Shown: positions 34,380 to 43,648, numbered from the stretch's first letter. The stretch is 64,000 nt of DNA from Chryseobacterium herbae (GCF_025154075.1 NZ_JAOAMU010000006.1:62001-126000), one strand, 5' to 3'. The notes: a model not told the origin generated them from the letters alone. Numbers and translations are program-made.

Positions 34380-36410
34380 ATGAAAAAAATATATCTCTTT
34401 TTTTCTATATTGTATGTTACCGCTTTATTTTCTCAAAAGGAAGATTCGGCAACCCTTGTATCAGAAGTTAAAATTGATGCTTACAAGAAACCGTCAGGCT
34501 TTATGTCTTCCACAAAATCAGTTTCTGTAGTCTCAGAAAATGTACTTCATCAGAATACCCCCGAAAGAATGCTGGAATCCATCAATCAGACCGCTGGTGT
34601 CAGGATGGAAGAACGCTCTCCGGGAAGTTACAGGCTTTCTGTTCGCGGAAGCACTTTGAGATCTCCTTTTGGTGTTCGTAATGTAAAAGTGTATCTCGAT
34701 GATTTTATTCTATCCGATGCTTCCGGAAATACATATTTGAATGTGATTTCTCCTGATCTGATCGACAGAATGGAAATTTACAAAGGTCCGGAAAGCGGAG
34801 ATTATGGAGCCGTTACGGGAGGTACTGTTCTTCTTAAAACCAAAGATTCGGAAAACCTTTCTGCCCGCCTTTCCATTGGAAGCTATGGAACTTTTAATGA
34901 GAGTTTTAATCTGTCAAAACAACTTGGAAAACATTTTGTTGAAATTTTTCAGAGTCACTACCAGACAGATGCCTACAGACAGCAGTCTGAAATGCTCAGG
35001 AAGCAGATCTTCATCAAAGATCATTTTCAGTATTCAGAAAAAGGATTGCTCCAGGCTATGCTCATGTACACCGATCTGGATTACCGGACTCCTGGTGGAT
35101 TAACGCTTGGACAAATGCAGGTTGATAGAAAACTGGCAAGACCTGCGACTTCTGCGCTGCCAGGTGCTTTGGAACAAAATGCAGGAATCCGCAATAAAAT
35201 GGTTTTGGCAGGTCTTTCAAACGAATATAATTTTACCCCCGCTTTTTCCCATTTTATTTTAGTTCAAGGATCATATGTTGATTTTAAAAATCCGTTCATT
35301 ACCAATTTTGAGAACCGTTTTGAAAAGAATTTTGCTTTACGAACTCATTTAAATTATGAGAAAAACTGGACGAAAATTTCACTAGCCTGGCGGTTTGGCT
35401 TCGAGGGAGGCATCAACGATATTTTGGTAAAAAACTACGATAATAATAAAGGATATCAAGGCAATCCACAGAATTTTGACTGGATCAGAAATACTTCAGG
35501 TTTTTATTTTCTGTCGCAGAAACTGAATTTTAATTCCAAACTTTTTACTGATATTTCTGTGAGTCTCAATTCAAATTCTTATAAAGGGGAGAGACTTTAT
35601 CCTCAGTCACAGAGTCACAAAGTACATTTTAAAGAGCAATGGCTTCCGAATTTTGGGCTGACCTATCTGCTGGCAAAAGGTTTTTCAGTCAGAGGAAAAA
35701 TAGGTAAGGGAAATTCTGCTCCCACCAATGAAGAAATACGGTCATCTACTCAGGAATTTAATGTTACGCTAAGTCCTGAATTCGGATGGAATAAAGAGGC
35801 TGGCATCAGAATGCAGTTTGGAAATTATATGTTTATAGAAGGGAGTTATTTTGACTTCCGTATGAAGGATGCGATTGTGAGAAGGCAAAATGAAGCGGGT
35901 CAGGAATATTTTGTCAATGCAGGAGAAACGGTTCAGAAAGGTTGGGAATTTCTTTTGGAAACTAAAGATTTTGATTTGAAAAATAATGTTTTCAGTAAAA
36001 TAAAATTTCGGTTTTCAGGGGCATTTTACCACTTTAAATTTCAAAACTACCGGCAAAACGAAAATGATTTCTCGGGGAATGATCTTACAGGGGTTCCGGG
36101 AACAACACTTAACAGTTTACTGAATTTTACTTTTTTCAAAAAACTGTCTGTCGATTATTCCCATTTTTACACTTCAAAAATACCTTTGAATGACGCCAAT
36201 TCTGTTTGGTCAGAGCCGAGTTTAATCGGAAATATTCAATTAAGATTTCCGGTCAGTTTGGATAAAACAAGGTTAAATCTATCCCTGCAGCTTCAGAATC
36301 TTTACAATGAGAACTATGTCTCCGGCTTTGATAGTAATGCGTTTGGAAACCGGTATTTTAATCCTGCTCCGAAAAGAAATTTTGTGCTGGGTATTAAAGC
36401 GGATTTTTAA
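34380..36410 (+). CDS. TonB-dependent receptor
   Basis: Outer-membrane receptor of 676 residues from the ATG at 34380, where a signal peptide starts (MKKIYLFFSILYVTALFSQ). An in-frame ATG at 34296 would bury that peptide behind 28 hydrophilic residues, so it is rejected. A plug domain follows (about 30-150) with VSVVSENVLHQNTPERMLESI and DRMEIYKGPESGDYGAVTGG. A 22-strand barrel ends in the aromatic FNPAPKRNFVLGIKADF. No carboxypeptidase-like N-terminal domain is present, unlike SusC proteins, so a siderophore, heme or vitamin-type ligand is more likely. No SusD or transport partner is adjacent. Confidence 0.88.
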   Translation: MKKIYLFFSILYVTALFSQKEDSATLVSEVKIDAYKKPSGFMSSTKSVSVVSENVLHQNTPERMLESINQTAGVRMEERSPGSYRLSVRGSTLRSPFGVRNVKVYLDDFILSDASGNTYLNVISPDLIDRMEIYKGPESGDYGAVTGGTVLLKTKDSENLSARLSIGSYGTFNESFNLSKQLGKHFVEIFQSHYQTDAYRQQSEMLRKQIFIKDHFQYSEKGLLQAMLMYTDLDYRTPGGLTLGQMQVDRKLARPATSALPGALEQNAGIRNKMVLAGLSNEYNFTPAFSHFILVQGSYVDFKNPFITNFENRFEKNFALRTHLNYEKNWTKISLAWRFGFEGGINDILVKNYDNNKGYQGNPQNFDWIRNTSGFYFLSQKLNFNSKLFTDISVSLNSNSYKGERLYPQSQSHKVHFKEQWLPNFGLTYLLAKGFSVRGKIGKGNSAPTNEEIRSSTQEFNVTLSPEFGWNKEAGIRMQFGNYMFIEGSYFDFRMKDAIVRRQNEAGQEYFVNAGETVQKGWEFLLETKDFDLKNNVFSKIKFRFSGAFYHFKFQNYRQNENDFSGNDLTGVPGTTLNSLLNFTFFKKLSVDYSHFYTSKIPLNDANSVWSEPSLIGNIQLRFPVSLDKTRLNLSLQLQNLYNENYVSGFDSNAFGNRYFNPAPKRNFVLGIKADF

Positions 36411-36905
36411 TCTCCGAAGCTAAAAAAGTACCTTGTCAGGTCTGATATGGGTATTCATCACCACAATGAGTTTGAAGAAAATTTCAAAAAATCAGAAGTT
36501 GTAAAAATTATGTAAAAGTCTTCAATTGAATTCTGTATTCCTCCACCAGACTGCATTTGTTTTATAAACTGATCTTTCCAGGGCCGGTTATCATTTCGTT
36601 AAAATAGAATTAAATAAAGGAGAATAGGGCCGCCTATTTTATCCGTTAGAACGTTGCAGGGAGATTGTAACGATTCTGGTTTTGTCTTATTAAAAACTTA
36701 ACAAATAGATTATTTAAGAATATAATATATTAAAAACTAGTGTATTTGATTAATTTTATATATTTGTGATGAAAAATCACAGTTAATAGAATAATGGTGC
36801 TGTTATCATTTTAATCAACTTGAGAGTTAATCGATCAAACTGAAAAAAATAAAGCAATGCTAGAGTCGTTGTGATATACACCAGAAACTTTTTAAAAAAA
36901 ATATT
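36411..36905. other. Gene-free region upstream of a T9SS cargo gene
   Basis: About 495 bases without a credible gene. A -7-like TATATTTG lies at 36759-36766, about 140 bases before the next start codon, which would leave a long untranslated leader. No other structure was clear. Confidence 0.5.
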
Positions 36906-38045
36906 ATGAAAAAAAAACTATTATTTTGCATGTCTTTACTGGCGGCCACATTGGCATACGCCCAAAATGATGATTGTTCAGGAGCAACATCATTAACTGT
37001 AGGTGCCGATTTTGCAGCAGGCGCCATTACTTCCACCAATACAAATGCTACTACTGACGGTTCTGTTCCATCGTGTAATTCAGATGCAGTGGAGAATGTC
37101 TGGTTCAGCGTAGTTGTTCCGGCAAGTGGAAACCTTAAGATAGAAACCCAGGAAGTTTCCGGGTCTTTATTTGATGATTCAGTACTTACTGTATACAGTG
37201 GAACCTGTGGATCTTTAACAGAGATTGACTGTAATGACGATGCTGGAGGACTTTTTTCGCTGATTTCATTAACCGGACAGACCCCGGGAACAACACTTTA
37301 TGTAAGTGTATGGAAATATGATTCCGATACAGATAACGGAGAGTTCCAGATTTCGGCGTTTGATCCTCTACCACCTTCTAATGATAATTGCTCAGGGGCT
37401 ACACCATTAACGGTAGGAACAGATTTCGCTTCAGGAACAACCACTTCTAACAATTCAGGAGCTACAACAGACGGGACAATTCCTTCGTGTAATTCTGATG
37501 CTGTTGAGAATATCTGGTTTAGTGTAGTGGTTCCACAGAGTGGTAATCTTACAATAGAGACCAAAGGAGCTTCCGGGTCTTCATTTGGAGACTCAACCGT
37601 TTCTGTCTATAGCGGAACTTGTGGTTCTTTAACAGAAGTCGGCTGTAATGATGATGGGGGTGATGGCCTTTTTTCGCTGGTCTCATTAACCGGACAGACC
37701 CCAGGAGCAACATTGTATGTAAGTGCGTGGAAATATGATGGAGGTGCAGGAAATGGAGAATTCCAGATTTCAGCATACGACAGTACAGCGCTGTCTACTC
37801 AGGAAGTAGCTGAAAACACAAAAAAGATCAGCGTATCACCCAATCCGTTCACTGATCAGCTTACGATTTCTGATATATCTGAAGTGAAATCAGTTAGCGT
37901 TACAGATGCATTAGGAAGATGGGTTAAAACTATTGAAAAACCATCTGCATCTATTTATCTGGGCGATTTAAAAGCTGGAATTTATTTTATGACCTTAAAA
38001 ATGAATGATGGCAGTATCAAAACTTTGAAAACGATAAAAAAATAA
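36906..38045 (+). CDS. T9SS-exported protein with two tandem domains
   Basis: A 379-residue secreted protein. A signal peptide ends near residue 20 (TLAYAQ). Two copies of a domain of about 135 residues follow (about 22-153 and 161-292). Each copy starts NDDCSGATSLTVG or NDNCSGATPLTVG, contains PSCNSDAVENVWFSVVVP and ends with WKYD and GEFQISA. The domain resembles the bacterial pre-peptidase C-terminal type. A C-terminal sorting domain (about 305-379, KKISVSPNPFTDQLTIS to KTLKTIKK) directs export by T9SS and cell-surface attachment. The two copies are close at both protein and DNA level, indicating recent duplication. No catalytic domain is present, so the protein may be an adhesin or binding protein. 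Confidence 0.87.
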   Translation: MKKKLLFCMSLLAATLAYAQNDDCSGATSLTVGADFAAGAITSTNTNATTDGSVPSCNSDAVENVWFSVVVPASGNLKIETQEVSGSLFDDSVLTVYSGTCGSLTEIDCNDDAGGLFSLISLTGQTPGTTLYVSVWKYDSDTDNGEFQISAFDPLPPSNDNCSGATPLTVGTDFASGTTTSNNSGATTDGTIPSCNSDAVENIWFSVVVPQSGNLTIETKGASGSSFGDSTVSVYSGTCGSLTEVGCNDDGGDGLFSLVSLTGQTPGATLYVSAWKYDGGAGNGEFQISAYDSTALSTQEVAENTKKISVSPNPFTDQLTISDISEVKSVSVTDALGRWVKTIEKPSASIYLGDLKAGIYFMTLKMNDGSIKTLKTIKK

Positions 38046-38064
38046 TCAATTTTTTAGTATTAAT

Positions 38065-38100
38065 AACAACAAAGGCTGCCATTGGCTGCCTTTGTTGTTT
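38065..38100 (+). terminator. Terminator after the T9SS cargo gene
   Basis: AACAACAAAGGC and GCCTTTGTTGTT form a 12-bp stem, with an inner GCC/GGC pair set. The T run after it is weak, so it may be a structural end more than a strong stop. Confidence 0.65.
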
Positions 38101-38156
38101 ACATCTCTAAGCAATTAGTCAACTCAATTTTGTTACTTTAAAAAAACAGTACGACA

Positions 38157-39404
38157 ATGGATAATAGCAATACCATCAATTTTCCCAATCAAATAAAGCG
38201 CAATGCTGTAATACGTTTCCTGCACTTGTATGTTATTTCTTATGTGTATCTTTTTATATTCACGTCACAGGTTTCGCCTTTACAGGGAATCAATAAAACC
38301 GGAGTGTTGTGGCTGTGTAAAAATATTTTCCAGCAGAAGCAGGTGGAGTATATTATGATGACTGGCAGTGGCGATACAACCTTAGATTATTGGGTCGTGG
38401 TTGTCAATATGAGCTTAGCTGCAGTGGCTGCCCTCGTTGTACTTCTTATCGATAAAAAACAGCGTACATTTAAAGATCTTCATTGGTTTACGGTAGTCGT
38501 AGTGCGCTATTATGTAGCCATGATCATGCTTTCGTATGGTTTTGCAAAACTTCACAACGGGCAGTTTCCCGCCAACACAATTGGGCGGCTGGAAGAAAAA
38601 GTGGGTGATATGTCGCCCATGGGTGTGATATGGTCCATGATGGGCGCTTCTACAGGTTATACATTTGTTTCCGGATTGTTGGAAGCTACGGGTGGGCTTT
38701 TGCTCCTTTTCAGACGGACCAAAACTTTTGGTGCGCTTTTTTCCATGACGGTGATGATCAATGTAGCTCTGCTGAATTTTTTCTATGATGTGCCGGTAAA
38801 AATATTTTCCAGCCATATTGTTTTGTTTTGTCTATTTATTGTAAGTGGTGATGCCATTGCATTGTATCGTTTTTTTATTTTGCATCAGCCATCGCAATTG
38901 CGCTTTCAAAAACGCACCTCCGACAAAAGATGGAAGCGTATTACACTTATTAGCGCGAAGTGGCTTGTAGTGGCTATTTTTATATTCAGTTCTTCGACAA
39001 CACTGTTCTATACACCTCCGGCCGTACCCATGGAGGGCGCTTATAATGTTGAAAAATTTATAATAAACAATCAGGAAGTGCCGTCGTGCAGCAACGATTC
39101 TGTTGGCTGGAAAAAGATATTAATCAGTTACCCTGGTCGGACAGGTGTAATTCTTAACAATGACAGCACCAAGGCGTTTCAGGGGGTTGTAGACACAGCA
39201 AAAAAAACACTTACTATTCGTAAAAAGGAACGGGACAATATCTACGCTTATCTGCATTACAATGTTCAAAAAGACAGCATCATGTTTACAGGAAATATTG
39301 GCCGCGACTCTGTAAGAATAAAAACAACAAGAAAGAACAAGGAAGATTATCGGCTAAACAAGCGTGGTTTTCACTGGATTAATGAATATCCGTTTAACAA
39401 GTAA
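38157..39404 (+). CDS. DoxX-like membrane protein of unknown function
   Basis: A 415-residue integral membrane protein. About seven hydrophobic segments are visible in the first 295 residues. The segment MLSYGFAKLHNGQFPANTIG has the character of the DoxX-like family, in which a membrane helix precedes an FAK motif. The C-terminal 120 residues (from about 295) are hydrophilic and strand-rich, including FIINNQEVPSCSNDSVGWKKI, and probably face the periplasm. No enzymatic motif was seen. Local GC content of the gene reaches about 50% in samples, above the 35-40% usual nearby, which hints at acquisition from elsewhere. Confidence 0.6.
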   Translation: MDNSNTINFPNQIKRNAVIRFLHLYVISYVYLFIFTSQVSPLQGINKTGVLWLCKNIFQQKQVEYIMMTGSGDTTLDYWVVVVNMSLAAVAALVVLLIDKKQRTFKDLHWFTVVVVRYYVAMIMLSYGFAKLHNGQFPANTIGRLEEKVGDMSPMGVIWSMMGASTGYTFVSGLLEATGGLLLLFRRTKTFGALFSMTVMINVALLNFFYDVPVKIFSSHIVLFCLFIVSGDAIALYRFFILHQPSQLRFQKRTSDKRWKRITLISAKWLVVAIFIFSSSTTLFYTPPAVPMEGAYNVEKFIINNQEVPSCSNDSVGWKKILISYPGRTGVILNNDSTKAFQGVVDTAKKTLTIRKKERDNIYAYLHYNVQKDSIMFTGNIGRDSVRIKTTRKNKEDYRLNKRGFHWINEYPFNK

Positions 39405-39551
39405 GTGATACATGTAAAAATGGGTCGTGGGTATTAATAAAAAATGAAAAGCTCTTTATAATTTTTTTTACCTGAAAAGAACGCAATTCATTATCAGGAT
39501 ATTTTAAATCATAATGTATTAACTTTCAGTGGTCTTTAAAACATTTAAATT

Positions 39552-40004
39552 ATGGCAAAAAGTAAATTACTGCGAATGGACAATGTCGGTATTGTCGTAG
39601 AATCACTGGATGAAGCCATTGCCTTTTTCGAAGAAATCGGACTGAAACTGGAAGGACGCGCAACCATTGAGGGAGAATGGGCCGGCCGGGTTACCGGGCT
39701 GGGATCACAAAACGTAGAGATTGCTATGATGGTTACTCCGGATGGATACAGTAGACTTGAGATTTCTAAATTTATACATCCAGCCACAATTTCAGACCAT
39801 CGGACTGCCCCTGTGAATTCGCTTGGCTATCTTCGGGTGATGTTTACGGTGGAGGATATTGATGAGCTGGTATCCAGACTTCTGAAATACGGTGCGACGT
39901 TAGTAGGCGAGCTGGTTCAGTATGAAAACTCCTACCGGTTATGCTATATTCGTGCAAAGGACGGACTGCTGATTGGTTTGGCTGAACAATTAAATAATAG
40001 ATAG
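39552..40004 (+). CDS. VOC-family (glyoxalase/bleomycin-resistance-like) protein
   Basis: A 150-residue metal-site fold protein of the vicinal oxygen chelate superfamily. Two beta-alpha-beta-beta-beta modules are visible, starting MDNVGIVVESLDEAIAFFEEIGL and LGYLRVMFTVEDIDELVSRLLKYGA. The usual histidine of the first strand is replaced by Asn in this copy, so the metal site may be altered. The ligand is unknown. GC content is high in its middle (about 58% over 39661-39720), as for the gene before it. It is a single gene followed by a minus-strand terminator. Confidence 0.82.
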   Translation: MAKSKLLRMDNVGIVVESLDEAIAFFEEIGLKLEGRATIEGEWAGRVTGLGSQNVEIAMMVTPDGYSRLEISKFIHPATISDHRTAPVNSLGYLRVMFTVEDIDELVSRLLKYGATLVGELVQYENSYRLCYIRAKDGLLIGLAEQLNNR

Positions 40005-40033
40005 GATCTTAAATTTTCAACGATGAGTCTGTT

Positions 40034-40073
40034 CATAAAAAAAGAAAGAAGATTAATTGTTAATCTTCTTTCT
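40034..40073 (-). terminator. Minus-strand terminator
   Basis: AGAAAGAAGATTAA and TTAATCTTCTTTCT are perfect 14-bp arms with a three-base loop, and on the minus strand the stem is followed at once by eight Ts. This is the expected end of the minus-strand gene ending at 40089. Confidence 0.82.
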
Positions 40074-40088
40074 CTCACTTTTTTAGAA

Positions 40089-40424
40089 TCATATATTAGA
40101 TATTGATTGCAATTCCAACTTATCAAAATTACCACTAAAGACTACCTCTTTAATAGGGCCGTCCAGTTCTTCATACACTTCCGTATCGAAGACTCTGTTT
40201 GATGTAATATAGATATGATCAAAATCTATATGCCCGCTCGGATCGTTCGGGGATGATGATTTTTTAGCTGAACCACCACCGCCAAAAGATTTTTTAGTAG
40301 TTACCGTTGTGGTTGTTTTTCCATCAGGTCCGGTTGTCACTGTGGTAGTTTTCTCATAATCAATGGCTGAAATTACAGCGGTTGCTACAGAAGCTACCAG
40401 GCTAAGGTGTTGATCGAGTCTCAA
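40089..40424 (-). CDS. Small protein of unknown function with Thr-rich linker
   Basis: About 111 residues that match nothing I recognise. The N-terminal stretch (HLSLVASVATAVISAIDYEK) is hydrophobic, a low-complexity linker follows (TTTVTTGPDGKTTTTVTTKKS, then GGGGS), and the C-terminal 50 residues (HIDFDHIYITSNRVFDTEVYEELDGP) look like a small beta domain. No ATG is available: the frame opens after a TAG at 40440-40442, with TTG at 40424 or CTG at 40439 as possible starts. The perfect minus-strand terminator just downstream supports transcription. The 5' end is unresolved; the gene may have lost its original start. Confidence 0.5.
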   Translation of the reverse strand: MRLDQHLSLVASVATAVISAIDYEKTTTVTTGPDGKTTTTVTTKKSFGGGGSAKKSSSPNDPSGHIDFDHIYITSNRVFDTEVYEELDGPIKEVVFSGNFDKLELQSISNI

Positions 40425-40571
40425 AAACGTTTTAAACAGCTATTAAGATTTGTAATTATAATGGCAGGTTTTATATTTTGTTAATGAATAATCTGACAGT
40501 CAAATCAGATCTTACCATCTTATATATTTTAATATTATGATTTATTTATATTCTAATATTTTAATAATTGG

Positions 40572-40579
40572 TATATTTG
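40572..40579 (+). promoter_or_regulatory. Promoter -7 element of the MarR-phr operon
   Basis: TATATTTG lies 21 bases before the ATG at 40600. Because it falls inside the longer open frame that begins at 40537, it supports the downstream start. No clear -33 element was seen. Confidence 0.5.
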
Positions 40580-40599
40580 TATTCTATTTTAATCAAAAA

Positions 40600-41265
40600 A
40601 TGAACTATCCCATCATAAAAGACGTACTTACTTTACTTGAAGAATTTGAATCGGAAAATGCTTCCGGCTCTTATAGTTCAGACATTGAAGGGTTTAAGGC
40701 TTGGGTATCTTCAAAAAATACTTCACTTGAAATCAATGAACCTTATTGGGAAGGGAAGGAAAACGGAAGAACGCCTGAAAGCGCCATAAGCACTTTGCTG
40801 GTACACCTCAACAGGTATGCAAAAACCTATTCCAAATCTGCTATTTCGGACTCCCATTTCACGACACAGGAAGATTTTATTTATCTGATCAATTTAAAAG
40901 CCTTTGGTAAAATGACCAAAATGGAGCTTATTAAAAAAAATATTCAGGATAAACCTGTGGGAATGCTGATTATCGCAAGACTATTGAAGCAGGGCTGGAT
41001 CGAGCAGGCAGATTCTGATATTGACAAAAGAAATAAAGTGATCAGTATTACCCAGGCAGGACTTGATGCATTGGATCGTCAGATGGATAAGATCCGGAAC
41101 GCTACAGATATTGTGGCAGGAAACCTCAGTTATCAGGATAAAATGGAGCTTATCAGGATTCTCAATAAGCTGGATCGTTTTCATTACCCTATTTTCTGCA
41201 GGAATATTGATACTAAAGAATTGATCCGAACAGTATTTGACGAATATTCGTTTGAAAAAAACTGA
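40600..41265 (+). CDS. MarR-family transcriptional regulator
   Basis: A 221-residue regulator starting at 40600 (MNYPIIKDVLTLLEEFE); an ATG at 40537 would add a hydrophobic run and lies upstream of the apparent promoter. A winged helix is visible in the middle and C-terminal half (FGKMTKMELIKKNIQDKPVGMLIIARLLKQGWIEQ, then a wing with DKRNKVISITQAG), with helices on either side for dimerisation. It is longer than usual for MarR. It lies 24 bases before the photolyase gene and is likely to control this operon, but the signal is unknown. Confidence 0.82.
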   Translation: MNYPIIKDVLTLLEEFESENASGSYSSDIEGFKAWVSSKNTSLEINEPYWEGKENGRTPESAISTLLVHLNRYAKTYSKSAISDSHFTTQEDFIYLINLKAFGKMTKMELIKKNIQDKPVGMLIIARLLKQGWIEQADSDIDKRNKVISITQAGLDALDRQMDKIRNATDIVAGNLSYQDKMELIRILNKLDRFHYPIFCRNIDTKELIRTVFDEYSFEKN

Positions 41266-41289
41266 TTACAGCTTTCAAAAATTGAGAAA

Positions 41290-42570
41290 ATGAGCAAAAT
41301 TAATATTTTCTGGTTCAGAAGGGAGTTAAGGCTTGAAGACAATGCAGGTCTGTATCATGCTCTTAATTCCGGCTTGAAAGTGATCCCGATTTTTATATTT
41401 GACACAGAAATTCTGGACCATCTTGAGGACAAGTCGGACAGAAGGGTAGATTATATCCATCAAGCGCTAGATACCATTAATAAAGAACTGAAAGATTATA
41501 AAAGCGGTCTGAAGACCTATTATGGAAAGCCGATTGATATTTTTACAAATCTGATGAATGAATTTGAAATTGATACGGTCTTCTGCAACAGGGATTATGA
41601 ACCACAGGCTATAAAAAGAGATCATGAAATCGCCGGTTTCCTTGAAAAAAATGGAATAAAATTTTCCCACTTCAAAGATCAGGTAGTATTTGAAAAAAAT
41701 GATATTCTTAAAAGTGATCAGTCTCCTTATACCGTCTTTACGCCTTATTCAAAAAAGTGGAAAGAGAATTTAGGAAGTATTGAAATTTATCCTACTGATT
41801 TCAGTCAATTTGCTGTATTAAAAGAACATAAAAACATTCTCAGTCTTGAAGACATCGGATTTAAAAAGACAGAAATAGAATTTGCAAAACCTTCTCTTGA
41901 CAAAAAAATCATAGCATCTTATCAAAACTACAGGGATTTTCCGGCGATGGATCATACCACACACCTTGGAATAGCGCTGCGTTTCGGGACTATTTCTGTG
42001 AGGAAATGTGTACAATTTGCTCTTGAACATAGCGAAACATGGCTTAATGAACTGATCTGGAGAGAGTTTTTTATGCAGATTCTGTTTCATTTTCCTCACG
42101 TCGTGAACCATTGTTTCAAGAAAAAATATGAAGATATTCCGTGGAGAAATAATGAACAGGAATTCAAGGCGTGGTGTGAAGGTAAAACAGGATATCCCAT
42201 TGTAGATGCAGGAATGCGGGAACTCAATGAAACCGGTTTTATGCACAATAGAGTGCGGATGATTACGGCTAGCTTCCTTACCAAACATCTTCTGATCGAC
42301 TGGAGGTGGGGAGAAGCTTACTTTGCCACAAAACTGCTGGATTATGATCTTTCCGCTAACAATGGGAACTGGCAATGGGCTGCAGGTTGTGGTTGTGATG
42401 CAGCGCCTTATTTCAGAATATTCAATCCTGAGGAACAGACTAAAAAATTTGATAAAGATTTGAAATACATCAGAAAATGGCTGCCCGAATCTTATGATCA
42501 AGAACCATTGGTTGAACACAAATTCGCCAGGGAAAGAGCATTGGAGACGTATAAAAAAGCATTGACTTAG
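41290..42570 (+). CDS. phr: Deoxyribodipyrimidine photolyase
   Basis: Flavoprotein of 426 residues that uses blue light to split cyclobutane pyrimidine dimers in DNA. The N-terminal alpha/beta domain opens with IFWFRRELRLEDNAGLYHAL, and the C-terminal FAD domain carries ELIWREFF, TGYPIVDAGMRELNETG, MHNRVRM and NWQWAAGCGCDAAPYFRIFNP. The conserved tryptophans of the electron-transfer chain are in these motifs. It is a class I type; the extended features of DASH cryptochromes are absent. A MarR regulator precedes it and ferrochelatase follows after 49 bases, suggesting one light- or porphyrin-related transcript. Confidence 0.92.
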   Translation: MSKINIFWFRRELRLEDNAGLYHALNSGLKVIPIFIFDTEILDHLEDKSDRRVDYIHQALDTINKELKDYKSGLKTYYGKPIDIFTNLMNEFEIDTVFCNRDYEPQAIKRDHEIAGFLEKNGIKFSHFKDQVVFEKNDILKSDQSPYTVFTPYSKKWKENLGSIEIYPTDFSQFAVLKEHKNILSLEDIGFKKTEIEFAKPSLDKKIIASYQNYRDFPAMDHTTHLGIALRFGTISVRKCVQFALEHSETWLNELIWREFFMQILFHFPHVVNHCFKKKYEDIPWRNNEQEFKAWCEGKTGYPIVDAGMRELNETGFMHNRVRMITASFLTKHLLIDWRWGEAYFATKLLDYDLSANNGNWQWAAGCGCDAAPYFRIFNPEEQTKKFDKDLKYIRKWLPESYDQEPLVEHKFARERALETYKKALT

Positions 42571-42619
42571 ATATTTGATCGGATAGTAATAAAATGATTC
42601 ATAACTAAAATAAAGAACA

Positions 42620-43648
42620 TTGATTAAAAAAGGAATTTTATTGGTAAATCTTGGGTCGCCAAGATCCACAGCGGTAAAGGATGTAAAGGAATATCTTGAT
42701 GAATTCCTGATGGATGAGAGGGTGATAGATTATCGTTGGATTTTCCGTGCCCTTCTTGTTAAAGGTATTATTTTAAATACAAGACCTGCAAAATCTGCGG
42801 AAGCGTATAAAACAGTGTGGACGGATAAAGGTTCTCCACTCATCGTTATTACTGAAAAAGTGCAGAAAAAGCTTCAGAAATTGGTAGATGTGCCTGTGGA
42901 AATAGGCATGAGATATGCTCAGCCCAGCATTGAAAGCGGAATTCGGAAACTGGTGAATCAAGGCGTTTCTGAAATCGTACTTTTTCCATTGTATCCGCAA
43001 TATGCGATGAGTACAACGGAGTCTGTCATAGAAAAAGCGGAAGAAGTCAGAAAAAAGGAATTTCCGGAGGTGAAGATCAATTATATTCAGCCATTTTATA
43101 ACAGGGATATTTACATCAATTGCCTGGCAGAAAGCATCAGAGAAAAGCTTCCTGAAAACTTTGACGCATTACAGTTTTCCTACCACGGCGTTCCCGAAAG
43201 ACATATCTACAAAACAGATCCTACCAAAACCTGTAATCTCAATGACTGCTGCTCAAGAGAAACTAACCCGAGCCACCAGTTCTGTTACCGTCATCAGTGT
43301 TTTGATACCACTAAAAAAGTGATCGAAAAACTCAATCTGAACAGAGAAAAAACAATCGTTTCTTTCCAGTCAAGGCTGGGGAAGGACAAATGGATGGAGC
43401 CGTATACAGATGAAACTTTAGAAACAATTCCTGCAAAAGGAGTAAAAAATCTGGCTATCGTCTGTCCGGCTTTTGTTTCAGACTGTCTTGAAACGCTGGA
43501 AGAAATTTCAGTGGAAGGAAAAGAGCAGTTCCTGCATGCGGGAGGTGAGAACTTCCATTATATTCCCTGCCTGAATGATGAGGGCCGCTGGATAGATGTT
43601 GTAAAAGAACTTTGTGAGGAAAAACTTCAGGAGTTTTATTTGGTTTAA
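42620..43648 (+). CDS. hemH: Ferrochelatase
   Basis: Final enzyme of heme synthesis, inserting ferrous iron into protoporphyrin IX (or coproporphyrin), acting in the cytosol at the membrane. The 342-residue protein starts at a TTG codon at 42620, the only start available after the TAA at 42611. Motifs include GILLVNLGSPRST, the active-site region FSYHGVPERH, and the C-terminal VVCPAFVSDCLETLEEI-type signature. A cysteine cluster CNLNDCCSRE with CYRHQC in the middle of the protein is typical of Bacteroidota. It ends 90 bases before a perfect terminator. Being downstream of photolyase is notable because porphyrins are photosensitisers. Confidence 0.92.
   Translation: MIKKGILLVNLGSPRSTAVKDVKEYLDEFLMDERVIDYRWIFRALLVKGIILNTRPAKSAEAYKTVWTDKGSPLIVITEKVQKKLQKLVDVPVEIGMRYAQPSIESGIRKLVNQGVSEIVLFPLYPQYAMSTTESVIEKAEEVRKKEFPEVKINYIQPFYNRDIYINCLAESIREKLPENFDALQFSYHGVPERHIYKTDPTKTCNLNDCCSRETNPSHQFCYRHQCFDTTKKVIEKLNLNREKTIVSFQSRLGKDKWMEPYTDETLETIPAKGVKNLAIVCPAFVSDCLETLEEISVEGKEQFLHAGGENFHYIPCLNDEGRWIDVVKELCEEKLQEFYLV

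Noticed and set aside
41290..42570. DASH-type cryptochrome
   Set aside because: The sequence and length match class I photolyase, and DASH-specific features were not seen.
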